Source: Bifidobacterium pullorum DSM 20433
GTDB taxonomy: Bacteria; Actinomycetota; Actinomycetes; Actinomycetales; Bifidobacteriaceae
Reading direction: 5' to 3'
DNA: 64,000 bases
Assembly: GCF_000771405.1 (NCBI RefSeq)
Contig: NZ_JDUI01000007.1
Location: 62,001 to 126,000 of the forward strand
The notes beneath the pieces are model-generated. The model worked only from the letters and a program-made list of their open reading frames with translations, had not been told where the DNA came from and did not search any database. How positions within the stretch are numbered: position 1 is the stretch's first letter; each line of letters starts with the position of its first letter. Below are positions 53,931-62,562 of the stretch, one piece after another. A program made the position numbers and the translations under genes.

Positions 53931-54107
53931 TCCGTCCGCGGTCCGGCGCCGTCGCAGGCCCGGCGCCGACGACACGTGTCGCCCTCGCTCCGTTCGTGCC
54001 CGCGTATGCTCCATTCGTCCGAAAACCGCCTCCCGTCAGGCATTTCCGCCGCGCGGAACGCCCCGATGGCGCAGGATGGTGGCATCGCCTCACGAAAGGA
54101 GCATACG

Positions 54108-54950
54108 ATGACGACCATCATGTCGATGGATGGCGTCTGCCTGTCATTCGGCAGCAAGCAGGTGCTGCACAACCTCACCTTCGCCGTGCGGCGCGGCGAG
54201 ACGTTCGGGTTCCTCGGCCCCTCCGGCGCGGGCAAGACCACCACCATCAAACTGCTGACCCGCCAGCTGGTCAAGGATTCCGGGCGCATCACGCTGTTCG
54301 GCCGTCCGATCGAACGCGCGAGCGAATCCGACTACGAACGCATCGGCATCCTCTCGGACACCAGCGCCCTGTACGAACGGCTGAGCATCGCGGACAACCT
54401 GCGCTTTTACGCACGGCTGCGCGGCGTGCCGGAGCGCGGCGTCCGGCCGCTGCTCACCCGCATGCGGCTGGACAAGGACGCCAAGACGCCAATCAAGAAC
54501 TGTTCGAAGGGCATGCGTCAGCGCGCCGCCCTGCTGGCGGCGATGATCCATTCGCCCGAGCTGCTGTTCCTCGACGAGCCCACCAGCGGACTCGACCCCG
54601 CCACGCGGGCCGAGGTGCACCGCATGCTCGGCGAGCTGAAGGCCTCCGGCACCACGGTGTTCCTGACCACGCACGACATGGCCGAGGCGGACGCCGTCTG
54701 CGACCGCATCGGCATCCTCGCCGAAGGCCATCTGGCGGCCTGTGACGAACCGGAACAACTGAAACTGCGGTTCGCCCGCAACCACGTCACGATACGGACC
54801 CGCACGCACGGTACCATCGAAACGACAAAGGACACTGCGGCAGCCGAACAGGTAGCCGGATTGCTGCGGTCGGGGGAGATCCTCTCCATCCATTCCGACG
54901 AACCGAACCTTGAGGAGGTTTTCCTCGAACTGACCGGAAAGGAGTTCTGA
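54108..54950 (+). CDS. ABC-2 exporter ATPase
   Basis: A 280-residue ATPase of the DrrA/BcrA/CcmA-like group. Walker A is GPSGAGKTT, the signature is CSKGMRQR, and Walker B is LLFLDEPTSGLDP. The Q-loop region ILSDTSALYERL and the H-loop TTHDMAEAD follow, with a C-terminal regulatory segment. ATG 54108 is chosen because CGAAAGGAG precedes it by seven bases; a frame open to 53976 lacks conserved residues. Its membrane partner follows after one base. Such pairs export antibiotics, lantibiotics or lipids. Confidence 0.93.
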   Translation: MTTIMSMDGVCLSFGSKQVLHNLTFAVRRGETFGFLGPSGAGKTTTIKLLTRQLVKDSGRITLFGRPIERASESDYERIGILSDTSALYERLSIADNLRFYARLRGVPERGVRPLLTRMRLDKDAKTPIKNCSKGMRQRAALLAAMIHSPELLFLDEPTSGLDPATRAEVHRMLGELKASGTTVFLTTHDMAEADAVCDRIGILAEGHLAACDEPEQLKLRFARNHVTIRTRTHGTIETTKDTAAAEQVAGLLRSGEILSIHSDEPNLEEVFLELTGKEF

Positions 54951-54951
54951 C

Positions 54952-55701
54952 ATGAACGCGAACACCCGCAAGATCGCCGTGCTGTGCGGCAAGGACGCCC
55001 GCGACGTTCTGCAGAACCCGACCATGCTGGTCTCCTGCCTCATGCCCATCGGCTTCATGCTGCTGTACCGGTACATGATGCGCCGTATCGGCGGCGACGC
55101 GGTGGACACGTCGGCCGGCCGCACGCTCACCGACGGGTTCCTGATGTCCACGGCCGCCATCTTCACCATCGCCATGGTCGGGTCGATGGTGCTGCTCTAC
55201 GGTCTGGCCGAGGAGAAGGAAAAGCACACGCTGCGCACGCTGATGCTGGCGAACGTGGGCGCCGGACAGATCCTTACCGCCAAACTCGCGGTGACGCTTG
55301 CGCTGACCGCGGTCACCGAGGCCGTCTGCTTCCTCATCATCGGCGCGCCGGCCCGCATGCTGCCGGCGTTCCTGGCGATCGGCGTCATCGGCGCGATACC
55401 GATCATGCTGGTCTCCGCGCTGCTGGGGCTCCTGTCCCGCGACCAGATGACGTCGGGCCTGTACGCGGTGCCGATGCTGCTGGTGGCGATCGCGCCGATG
55501 TTCTCGATGATCGGCGAGGAGGTGTCCAACGTGACGCGGTTCCTGCCGACGGGCGGCACGGATCAGTTGTTCAAGCTGCTGGCCGAGGACAGGCTGCTGA
55601 GTATGGACGCGTTACTGCCGGTTGTGGTGACCGTGGTCTGGATCATCGTCTGCACCGTGGCGTTCGGACTGCTGTTCAGACGACTCGCCCGGGACAACTG
55701 A
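54952..55701 (+). CDS. ABC-2 type permease
   Basis: A 249-residue membrane protein with six predicted helices and a cytoplasmic N-terminus (MNANTRKIAVLCGKDARDVL). The EEKEKHTLRTLMLANV element after helix 2 is the usual ABC-2 coupling segment. It forms an exporter with the ATPase immediately upstream. Its last 90 bases are overlapped on the opposite strand by another permease gene. Confidence 0.9.
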   Translation: MNANTRKIAVLCGKDARDVLQNPTMLVSCLMPIGFMLLYRYMMRRIGGDAVDTSAGRTLTDGFLMSTAAIFTIAMVGSMVLLYGLAEEKEKHTLRTLMLANVGAGQILTAKLAVTLALTAVTEAVCFLIIGAPARMLPAFLAIGVIGAIPIMLVSALLGLLSRDQMTSGLYAVPMLLVAIAPMFSMIGEEVSNVTRFLPTGGTDQLFKLLAEDRLLSMDALLPVVVTVVWIIVCTVAFGLLFRRLARDN

Positions 55702-56424
55702 CCGCACAGTAGCGCGGAACCGCCGCAGGGACCAGCGGAACAGCATCAGGGAGGCCATGAGCCATATCAGGCTGATCGCCGCAACGGGCAACCACCCCAT
55801 CAGCGGCGATTGGCCTGTGGCCATGGCCATAACCGTATCCATATACAGGTTCGCCGGCAGGAATTCGGACACCATCCGCAGGGAGTAATCCATCGGCGTC
55901 AGCATGCCGAACATCAGCAAGGTGACAATAATCGTGGAAGGCAACGATGTATCCGACTGACTGGCAACCACCCCGCCGAACGCCGTGGCCGCGCCGGCGA
56001 TCGCAACCGCGGCGGGCAGGCACGACAGCCACAGCGCCACGGTGCGCATCACGTCGAATGGGGAGAGCACGGCCAGGGCGATCGCCGACAACGCCATGCT
56101 CCAGACGACACCGGCGGCGAACTTCGAACACATCACCATTGCGGGGGAGACACCGGTTCTCGCCAATGTCCGGCAACTGCCGCGTTCACGTTCCTCGACC
56201 AGAAGATACAGCCCCGGCAACGTTCCGGCCATCGCGATCGCGAACAACACCGTCAACAATAGCGTGAACGCCACGCCCAGCTGGTCGTCGTCACCACCGG
56301 CGACCAGCGTCCGGAACAGCAGTCCGGCAATCAGCGGTATCAGCAGATACATGAGATACGCGGAACGCAGCATCATCGTGATGTCATGCCGCAGCAGCAC
56401 CAAGAACGCTCGTGGTGCGGTCAT
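55612..56424 (-). CDS. Second ABC-2 type permease, convergent and overlapping
   Basis: A 270-residue membrane protein with six helices and the ABC-2 coupling segment VEERERGSCRTLARTGVSP. It resembles the permease on the other strand in layout. ATG 56424 follows AGGAGG at 56432-56437 (minus strand). The last 30 residues (from about VVPGESSEQQ, very hydrophilic with many His and Asp) are encoded by the antisense of the other permease's 3' end, so the two genes overlap by 90 bases tail to tail. It has no ATPase of its own and may share the one at 54108. Confidence 0.85.
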   Translation of the reverse strand: MTAPRAFLVLLRHDITMMLRSAYLMYLLIPLIAGLLFRTLVAGGDDDQLGVAFTLLLTVLFAIAMAGTLPGLYLLVEERERGSCRTLARTGVSPAMVMCSKFAAGVVWSMALSAIALAVLSPFDVMRTVALWLSCLPAAVAIAGAATAFGGVVASQSDTSLPSTIIVTLLMFGMLTPMDYSLRMVSEFLPANLYMDTVMAMATGQSPLMGWLPVAAISLIWLMASLMLFRWSLRRFRATVRSVVPGESSEQQSERHGADDDPDHGHHNRQ

Positions 56425-56523
56425 GTGATTGCCTCCTGCCTGCGGTTCCCGGTCACGCATGTTCCATCGTAACCGTTTGTTAGGCTGAATCACGACCCCT
56501 GTCCGGTACGTGCAAGGAGAACG

Positions 56524-57480
56524 ATGCACAGTTATGATTCCGTGGAATCGCTGATCGACGGTGAGCGCGAGTCGAACATCCATGTGGAATGCAGCCGGCC
56601 GGTCACGATGAGGGCGCTTGACACGGTCCGCGGACTGTACAAGAACCGGCGTTGCGCCTTCTATCTGCGCTCCGATCGCGGGTTCGACCGTGACAGCGTG
56701 CGCTCATACCTGCGCTTCTTCGGCGCGCTGTCCGGCACCAAGGCGGACGCCGAGACGGCGATCGACCATTTCGGATTGCGGCCCGTGGCGTCGAAACGCA
56801 TCGGCAAGCTCGACGACGAGCAGCGGGCCATGGTGAATTTCGCCCGCATGAGCCTGGCCGATCCCGAGATCTGCTTCATCGAATACCCGCTCGGCTACCT
56901 TGGCTCGGCCGCGCGCTCATTGACGTTGCGATGGATCGCGGAAGCCAGCGAGCGCGGCACGTTGTTCATCACGACGGGACAGCCGTTGCGTGATGCGCTG
57001 CTGATGCCCGGCACGGCGTGGTGGATGGAGGACGACCGGTGCATTGCGGCGCAGACGGAAACCGGCGACGCCGACGGCGGGAGTCCGATACCCGGATCCG
57101 CGCAGGATCCACAGCAGGACGATGCGGAACCCGACGAGGTGCAGGTCGTCAAGATCGTCTGCAAAAGCGGCACGACGACGTTGCTGTTCGATCCGCGCGA
57201 GGTTGACTTCATCGAGAGCATCAGCCGGGCGAACTACGTATCGGTGCGCGGCCAGCGGTACCAGACCGCGCTGACCCTCGACGAGCTGGAGGCGATGCTG
57301 GAACGGTTCGGCTTCTTCCGCTGCCATCGTTCCTATATCGTCAACGTGCAGAAGGTCGCCAAACTGGAACGGTTCACCCGCAACAGCTACAACCTCACCC
57401 TGTCCGACGCGGCACAGTCCACCATCCCGCTCGCCAAAGGCCGCGTGGCCGACATGCGCGAACACTTCGGCTGCATCTGA
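56524..57480 (+). CDS. LytTR regulator fused to a degenerate ABC-ATPase domain
   Basis: A 318-residue protein in two parts. Residues 1-180 follow the ABC-ATPase layout but are decayed: no Walker A (about 40-56 reads NRRCAFYLRSDRGFDRD), the signature region is KLDDEQRAMVNFARMSLADP, and Walker B is ICFIEYP where LDEP is expected, followed by TLFITTGQP at the H-loop position. After an acidic Gly/Pro/Gln linker, residues 210-318 are a LytTR DNA-binding domain (DFIESISRANYVSV, FGFFRCHRSYIVN, IPLAKGR). It probably senses through protein contact, perhaps with an ABC permease, rather than ATP hydrolysis. The ATG follows AAGGAG. It is divergent from the second permease by 99 bases. Confidence 0.85.
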   Translation: MHSYDSVESLIDGERESNIHVECSRPVTMRALDTVRGLYKNRRCAFYLRSDRGFDRDSVRSYLRFFGALSGTKADAETAIDHFGLRPVASKRIGKLDDEQRAMVNFARMSLADPEICFIEYPLGYLGSAARSLTLRWIAEASERGTLFITTGQPLRDALLMPGTAWWMEDDRCIAAQTETGDADGGSPIPGSAQDPQQDDAEPDEVQVVKIVCKSGTTTLLFDPREVDFIESISRANYVSVRGQRYQTALTLDELEAMLERFGFFRCHRSYIVNVQKVAKLERFTRNSYNLTLSDAAQSTIPLAKGRVADMREHFGCI

Positions 57481-57500
57481 AACCCTTGGAATTCCGCCGA

Positions 57501-57568
57501 TGCAACCGCTAGTTGCGAGGAATCTGGTTGCGTTTTGCCGGTGCAACCGAAAGCTGGTGGCACGCAAC
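57501..57568. repeat. Cluster of GCAAC/GTTGC repeats downstream of the LytTR gene
   Basis: Five copies of a GCAAC-type core occur within 68 bases in mixed orientation: GCAAC 57502, GTTGC 57512, GGTTGC 57526, GCAACC 57543 and GCAACC 57563. Two inverted pairs could form hairpins (57502-57516 and 57526-57548). The cluster lies about 100 bases before the XRE membrane-protein gene, so it may be a regulator binding region. Confidence 0.5.
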
Positions 57569-57662
57569 CGGAGCATTCGGGCAGGATGGAACCATCTGAA
57601 GGGCCGACGTGCTCACTGAATGGCACAATGGACGGCATCGGATGCTTAAGGAGGCACCCACG

Positions 57663-58817
57663 ATGAGTTTTCGGGATAATCTGCAGTACCTGCGCGCGCA
57701 GCGCAACTTCACCCAGGAGCGTCTGGCCATGCTGCTTGGCGTTTCCCGTCAGGCCATCTCCAAATGGGAATCAGGCAAGGCGTATCCGGAGATGGACAAG
57801 CTGCTGATGATGTGCGACCTGTTCGGCTGCACGTTGGACGATCTGGTGCTCGGCGATGTTCGCGTTCCCCGATCCGGGGCTGATGCCGAGCCGGCGCGGA
57901 CCGATGGTGTGGCGTCGACGTCGACGGGAATCATGGCGGCGGACGCCGTCACCGGTCCGTCGAATGATCCGGCGACGGATCGGCCCTCGGTGCTTGGCGC
58001 ACCGACGAACCTTTCCGCGGGGCAGCGGGCTATTGCGGTCGCCCTGCCGGAGGATCTGGCCGGATACGACGCCCATGTGAACTCGTTCGCCTGGAAGATC
58101 GCGGCCGGCGTCGCGGCGATCATCGCGGGCGTCGCCATCGGCGTGCTGTTCGACGGCAAGGGCACGGTTTCCGGCCTGTTGGTCCGGAGCGAGTTCCTCA
58201 CCTTCGTCTGCACCATGATTGGGGTGATCGTCGGTCTGGCGCTGCTGATCCCGGCAGGCATGGCGCATGCGGAGTTCATGCGCAGGCACCCGTTCATCGA
58301 GGATTTTTACACCGACGATGACCGCTCCCGTCGCGCCAAGGAGCTTGCGGTAGGCGTGGTCGCGGGCATCGGTCTGATCCTGATCGGCGTGTCCGTCACC
58401 GTATACGGCGAGGAGGTCCTGGGCATCGAGGAGGGGTGGCCGGCCAGCGTGATGCTGCTGTGCGTGGCCGCGGGAGTGTTCTGCTTCATCTACTTCGGCA
58501 TCCGCTACGGCATGATGAACATCGATGCATACAACCATGAGGCGGAATCCGACCGCAAGGAGCGTGAGCGTGAGGCACAGGGCGGCGATCTCTACGACAA
58601 GGTGACCGGTCTGGTGTGCGGCATCATCATGCTGATCGCCACGGTCGTCGGACTGTGGGTGCTGTTCGCCGGCGGGCCGATCGACGGCGACGGCGGCGAA
58701 CGGTGGATGTCCGGCAACGGCCTGTTCTGGCTGGCCTGGCCGATCGGCGGCATCCTGTGCGGCGTGGCCACCTGCATCATCCAGATATTCCGTTCCTTCC
58801 ACGACCACGAGCGCTGA
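57663..58817 (+). CDS. XRE-family regulator with membrane domain
   Basis: A 384-residue protein. Residues 1-65 are an XRE helix-turn-helix domain: FRDNLQYLRAQRNFTQE, then LLGVSRQAISKWESGKAYPE. A hydrophilic linker follows, then about six transmembrane helices (from about 140 to the end) with a charged cytoplasmic loop near 295-315 (EAESDRKEREREAQ). Such fusions are thought to link membrane state to gene control; the target is unknown. ATG 57663 follows AAGGAGG. It may act with the LytTR and ABC genes before it, but this is inference. Confidence 0.86.
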   Translation: MSFRDNLQYLRAQRNFTQERLAMLLGVSRQAISKWESGKAYPEMDKLLMMCDLFGCTLDDLVLGDVRVPRSGADAEPARTDGVASTSTGIMAADAVTGPSNDPATDRPSVLGAPTNLSAGQRAIAVALPEDLAGYDAHVNSFAWKIAAGVAAIIAGVAIGVLFDGKGTVSGLLVRSEFLTFVCTMIGVIVGLALLIPAGMAHAEFMRRHPFIEDFYTDDDRSRRAKELAVGVVAGIGLILIGVSVTVYGEEVLGIEEGWPASVMLLCVAAGVFCFIYFGIRYGMMNIDAYNHEAESDRKEREREAQGGDLYDKVTGLVCGIIMLIATVVGLWVLFAGGPIDGDGGERWMSGNGLFWLAWPIGGILCGVATCIIQIFRSFHDHER

Positions 58818-58919
58818 TACGACGATCGCTGTCATCGCTTGCACGCAGGTCCGATCGCACTGAAAGCGAGCGGCGTCTGCGCCTGCTCGGGATGGTGTAC
58901 CGTACGGCAAAACATTCGC

Positions 58920-58981
58920 ACACTGTTATAGCGGTGTGTATAACAGTCGTCCTACTGTTATACACACCGCTATAACAGTGT
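58920..58981. repeat. 27-bp perfect inverted repeat between convergent genes
   Basis: Arms 58920-58946 and 58955-58981 are perfectly complementary with an 8-base spacer. Each arm is itself an inverted repeat with ACTGTTATA and TATAACAGT ends, so the site holds two head-to-head copies of one palindromic module. It is AT-rich within GC-rich DNA. No U-run follows either end. It may be a bidirectional terminator, an operator pair or a mobile repeat. Confidence 0.8.
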
Positions 58982-59062
58982 TCCGCGTTGAAAATACAAG
59001 GCAATGAGCGCCATACCGGTGCAATGGGGGACAGGCGGGGGCTGGTTTCCGTTCCTGTTTCG

Positions 59063-59989
59063 TCAATCCTCGATCAGGTCGTAGCCGTGGGAGGCGATGA
59101 CCTCGCGCAGCCTGTCCAGGTAGGTCTCGGCCGCGGCGGACAGGCGCGCGCGCTCGTTGGAGATCCAGCCGACCGTCATCGTCTCGTCCGAGTCCAGCGG
59201 CACGGTGACGATCTTCTCGTTGTTGAGGTCGCCGTTGTCGATGCCGGTGCACACCGTGTAGCCGTTCAGTCCGATGATGAAGTTGAGGATCGTGGCCCGG
59301 TCGGTCACGTTGATCTGCTTGGGGGAGTTCTCCGGCCAGACCGCCTCCTCGGCGAAGAAGAAGCTGCCCTCCTCGCCCTGCTCGAACTGGATGAACGGAT
59401 AGGGCTCCAGGTCCTTCATCGTCACCCTGTCCCGCCCGGCGAGCGGATTATCGCGCGAGATGAACACCTGCAGTCCGGAGCGGAACAACGGGTGGAACTC
59501 CAGGTGCTTCTCGCGCAGCAGCTTGCCGATGACCTGCCGGTTGAATTCCGACAGGTACAGGATGCCGATCTCCGACTGCAGGTTCGCCACCTGGTTGATG
59601 ATGTCCCGGGTGCGCGTCTCGCGGATCGTGAACTCGTACTCGTCCGACTGCGTGGCGTTGATCATCTCCACGAACGCCTCCACGGCGAACATGTAATGCT
59701 GCGTGGCCACCGAGCACAGCTGCTTGCGCGGCTTGGCGTTCTTGTACCGTTCCTCGAGCAGCGCCGCCTGGTCGAGCACCTGGCGGGCATAGGTCAGGAA
59801 TTCGGCGCCGTCCACGGTCAGCGCGATGCCCTGGGAGGAGCGGGTGAAGATCTCGATGCCCAGCTCCTTCTCCAGCTCGCGCACCGACGCGCTCAGCGCG
59901 GGCTGTGAGACATACAGCTCATGCGAGGCCTCGTTCATGGACCCGCATTCGACGATCTTGACGATGTACTTCAGCTGCAGCAGCGTCAT
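59063..59989 (-). CDS. LysR-family regulator (CysB-like)
   Basis: A 308-residue LysR regulator. Residues 1-60 are the helix-turn-helix domain (LQLKYIVKIVECGSMNEA, then SHELYVSQPALSASV). The effector domain covers about 90-300. The ATG overlaps the HAD gene stop by four bases (ATGA on the minus strand), so it is translated with the HAD protein as the last gene of nnrDE-HAD-lysR. Unusually for a LysR gene, it is not divergent from an obvious target. Confidence 0.9.
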   Translation of the reverse strand: MTLLQLKYIVKIVECGSMNEASHELYVSQPALSASVRELEKELGIEIFTRSSQGIALTVDGAEFLTYARQVLDQAALLEERYKNAKPRKQLCSVATQHYMFAVEAFVEMINATQSDEYEFTIRETRTRDIINQVANLQSEIGILYLSEFNRQVIGKLLREKHLEFHPLFRSGLQVFISRDNPLAGRDRVTMKDLEPYPFIQFEQGEEGSFFFAEEAVWPENSPKQINVTDRATILNFIIGLNGYTVCTGIDNGDLNNEKIVTVPLDSDETMTVGWISNERARLSAAAETYLDRLREVIASHGYDLIED

Positions 59990-60618
59990 AGCGTACAGCC
60001 CAACGAGCGCAGATCGGCACGCGCCTGTTCGGCGTCGACGAACCGGAAGGCGTGCCAGCCCACGGCCTGCGCGCCCGCCACGTTCCTGGCCGTATCGTCG
60101 AAGAACACGGTGCCGGCCGGCGTCAGACCGAACCGCTGTTCGGTCAGCCGGTAGATGTCGGCATCCGGTTTGTGCATCTTCTCCACGCCGGACACCACCG
60201 TGCCGCGCAGCAACCGTTCCAACTGCGGATACTTCTCGAATGCGATGTGGAACGTCTCATGTGACCAGTTGGTCAGCCCCCACACCCGGTATCCGGCGGC
60301 GTTCAGATCAACGAGCAGTCGTTCCATACCGGGCAGCATGCGGGGGAGCGCGTCCCCGTAATGCTCGATATAGTACTGGAACACCTGCGCCACCTCTTTG
60401 CCATGCTCGCGGACCACATCGGGATAGATGTCCGCGAAATCCTCGCCGGCATCCATGCGATCCTCATAGTGGAAGAACCCGCAGGGGTCATCGTCGGCAC
60501 AGATCTGGTCCACGAACACTTGCGGCAGGACGCCTTCCAGACAGGCGCGCGTCTGCCAGTCGAGCAGCACGCCGCAGAAATCGAAGACGACATCGGTGAT
60601 GGGGGTCTGTTCGTTCAT
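59986..60618 (-). CDS. HAD-family hydrolase
   Basis: A 210-residue HAD phosphatase-like protein. The family segments are visible: motif I in VVFDFCGVLLDW, where the nucleophile Asp is kept but the second Asp of DxD is replaced by Cys; motif II as TNWS; the motif III Lys in KMHKPDADIY; and motif IV as FFDDTARNV. The DFCGVL variation is common in the YihX/epoxide-hydrolase-like HAD group, so substrate and even activity are uncertain. ATG 60618 lies 20 bases after the nnrDE stop, with a weak GGCGG ribosome site. Confidence 0.88.
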   Translation of the reverse strand: MNEQTPITDVVFDFCGVLLDWQTRACLEGVLPQVFVDQICADDDPCGFFHYEDRMDAGEDFADIYPDVVREHGKEVAQVFQYYIEHYGDALPRMLPGMERLLVDLNAAGYRVWGLTNWSHETFHIAFEKYPQLERLLRGTVVSGVEKMHKPDADIYRLTEQRFGLTPAGTVFFDDTARNVAGAQAVGWHAFRFVDAEQARADLRSLGCTL

Positions 60619-60638
60619 ACCGCCCAGTCTACCGGCGA

Positions 60639-62411
60639 CTACTGGATAACCTCTTCGAACGCCCGCGGAATAGCCGCCACGATATCGGAGGCGATGACGG
60701 GGTGGCCGAGCGCAGGTGCCGGGTCCGCATGCTGCTGTCCGAACACCGTGGGTACCGACCAGCCACGCTGTTCGGAGTCGGCGGCGATGCCGGCGGCCAG
60801 ACCATGCAGATGCGCGCCGACCGCGGCGAGTTCGATCGTCAAGGTGTCCGCGGGGGAAATGTCGGGGGAGTTCTGGGCGAGCAGCGCGCCGAGCATGCCG
60901 GCCAGCACGTCGCCCGCGCCGGCGGTCGCCAGCCAGGCCGGCGCCGAGCCCGCCAGCATGGTCCGCTCCTCGCCGTCCTCCTCGCCGACCAGAATCGTCA
61001 CCGCACCCTTGAGCAGCACGGTGGCACCGGTCAACGCGTGGACGCGTCGGGCGTAATGCCACGGATCAGCCAACACGTCCTCCGTATCGACATCGTCGCC
61101 AAGCCGCTGCAGCAGACGCGCCAGTTCGGCGGCATGCGGGGTGATCAGCACCTGAGGCGGCACGCGATCGGGAAGCAGATCCAGCGCCCCGGCATCGACG
61201 ACGATCGGCGGCATATCATAGGCGTCGCGCTCCGGTTTCATCCCGCTGGGCGCATCCGGCTCGCCGACGTCGTAATGCCGCAGCAGCCTGCCGATCGTCT
61301 CCCGCTGGATGTCGTCGCCGTCCGGATCGTCCGCGGCGGCCGGCACACCGGAACCCACCACCCAGGACTGCACATGCCCCTTGCCCAACACCGCCTCCGG
61401 CCGGGCGGCGAGCACCATGTCCTGCGCACGCTGCGGACCCAGATACCGGATCATCCCCACGTTCGCGCGGGAGGCCCCCTTGGCGGTCAACACCGCCGCG
61501 CCGGGATACCGGGTCGAACCGGTGACCAATCCGACCACACCGCGCGAATACTTCGAATCGTTCAGCCGGGGGAGCCGGACCAGTTCCCCGGCGATCTCAT
61601 CGTCGACCATCTCCACTGCGGGATCGACGTCGTCGATAGCGAACCCGAAATCTACCAACGTCAACCGTCCCATGGCATAGCAGGCCGGCGGCATCATCGC
61701 GCAGGGTTTCATCGCACCGAACGTCACGGTCACGTCGGCGGGGATGTACGCGCCGGGCAACGTACCGTCGTTCACCCCCACACCGGACGGCGTATCGACC
61801 GCCACCACCATCGGGAACCGTCTCGCATTCGCGTAATCAGGCAGGGCGGGGCGTTCGGGCAGCGCTCCCTCCAAGCCGACCGACGCCGCAATCGATGCGG
61901 GAATGCCACGCAATCCACCTTCGATGCCGATGCCGGTCATCGCATCGATCAGCACATGCGACTGGGTGATGATCCGCAACGCGGTTTCGAACCGTTCCCC
62001 AGCCTCGCCTGCAGTAAAGCCGGCCGTAACACCGAGGATCTCGGCACGCGGATCCAGTACCAGCACCTTGCCGCCGGCACGCACCAATGCGGCGAACGCG
62101 GACTCATGCAGGGACCGGCCGACCGCGATCACGGTCACGTTCGCCCCAGCCTCGGCCAGACGTGCGCCCGCATACACGCCGTCGCCACCGTTGTCGCCGG
62201 CACCGGCCAGCACCACGATGCGCGCATCGGCCACATCCATATCCTCATCGTCCAGCAGGCGGGCGGCGACTTCCGCCACCGCGTTCGCGGCCATGCGCAT
62301 CAGTGGCACGCCGTCGTCCAACAACGGACGCTCCATGGCGCGCACCGTGGCGGCATCATAGGCTGAGTGCAGCAGTGTTTCGCGACGGTTCTCATGCTGG
62401 TCCGGTACCAT
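60639..62411 (-). CDS. nnrDE: Bifunctional NAD(P)H-hydrate epimerase / ADP-dependent dehydratase
   Basis: A 590-residue fused repair enzyme for hydrated NADH and NADPH. The N-terminal epimerase domain (about 1-240) carries VVLAGAGDNGGDGVYAGARL. The C-terminal ribokinase-like dehydratase domain has YSRGVVGLVTGSTRYPGAA, WVVGSGVP, LITPHAAELARLL and the catalytic ATAGAGDVLAGMLGALL. It is slightly longer than the usual 480-510 residues because of an acidic insertion near 385-425 (AAADDPDGDDIQRE, YDVGEPDAPSGMKPE). ATG 62411 is chosen because AAAGGGGA lies just upstream. It is first in the minus-strand operon. Confidence 0.93.
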   Translation of the reverse strand: MVPDQHENRRETLLHSAYDAATVRAMERPLLDDGVPLMRMAANAVAEVAARLLDDEDMDVADARIVVLAGAGDNGGDGVYAGARLAEAGANVTVIAVGRSLHESAFAALVRAGGKVLVLDPRAEILGVTAGFTAGEAGERFETALRIITQSHVLIDAMTGIGIEGGLRGIPASIAASVGLEGALPERPALPDYANARRFPMVVAVDTPSGVGVNDGTLPGAYIPADVTVTFGAMKPCAMMPPACYAMGRLTLVDFGFAIDDVDPAVEMVDDEIAGELVRLPRLNDSKYSRGVVGLVTGSTRYPGAAVLTAKGASRANVGMIRYLGPQRAQDMVLAARPEAVLGKGHVQSWVVGSGVPAAADDPDGDDIQRETIGRLLRHYDVGEPDAPSGMKPERDAYDMPPIVVDAGALDLLPDRVPPQVLITPHAAELARLLQRLGDDVDTEDVLADPWHYARRVHALTGATVLLKGAVTILVGEEDGEERTMLAGSAPAWLATAGAGDVLAGMLGALLAQNSPDISPADTLTIELAAVGAHLHGLAAGIAADSEQRGWSVPTVFGQQHADPAPALGHPVIASDIVAAIPRAFEEVIQ

Positions 62412-62562
62412 GGAATCCCCTTTCAACATCCATGTCGATGGAACACTACTGTACTCGGCCGCGCCGGGTCGTGCACGCATCGACCTGCATCGCGAAACTC
62501 CGAATCGTGTGAGGCGTACGACGACCGTAGAGTAGGTGGTAGTACATGGCGAAGGAGCGGAT

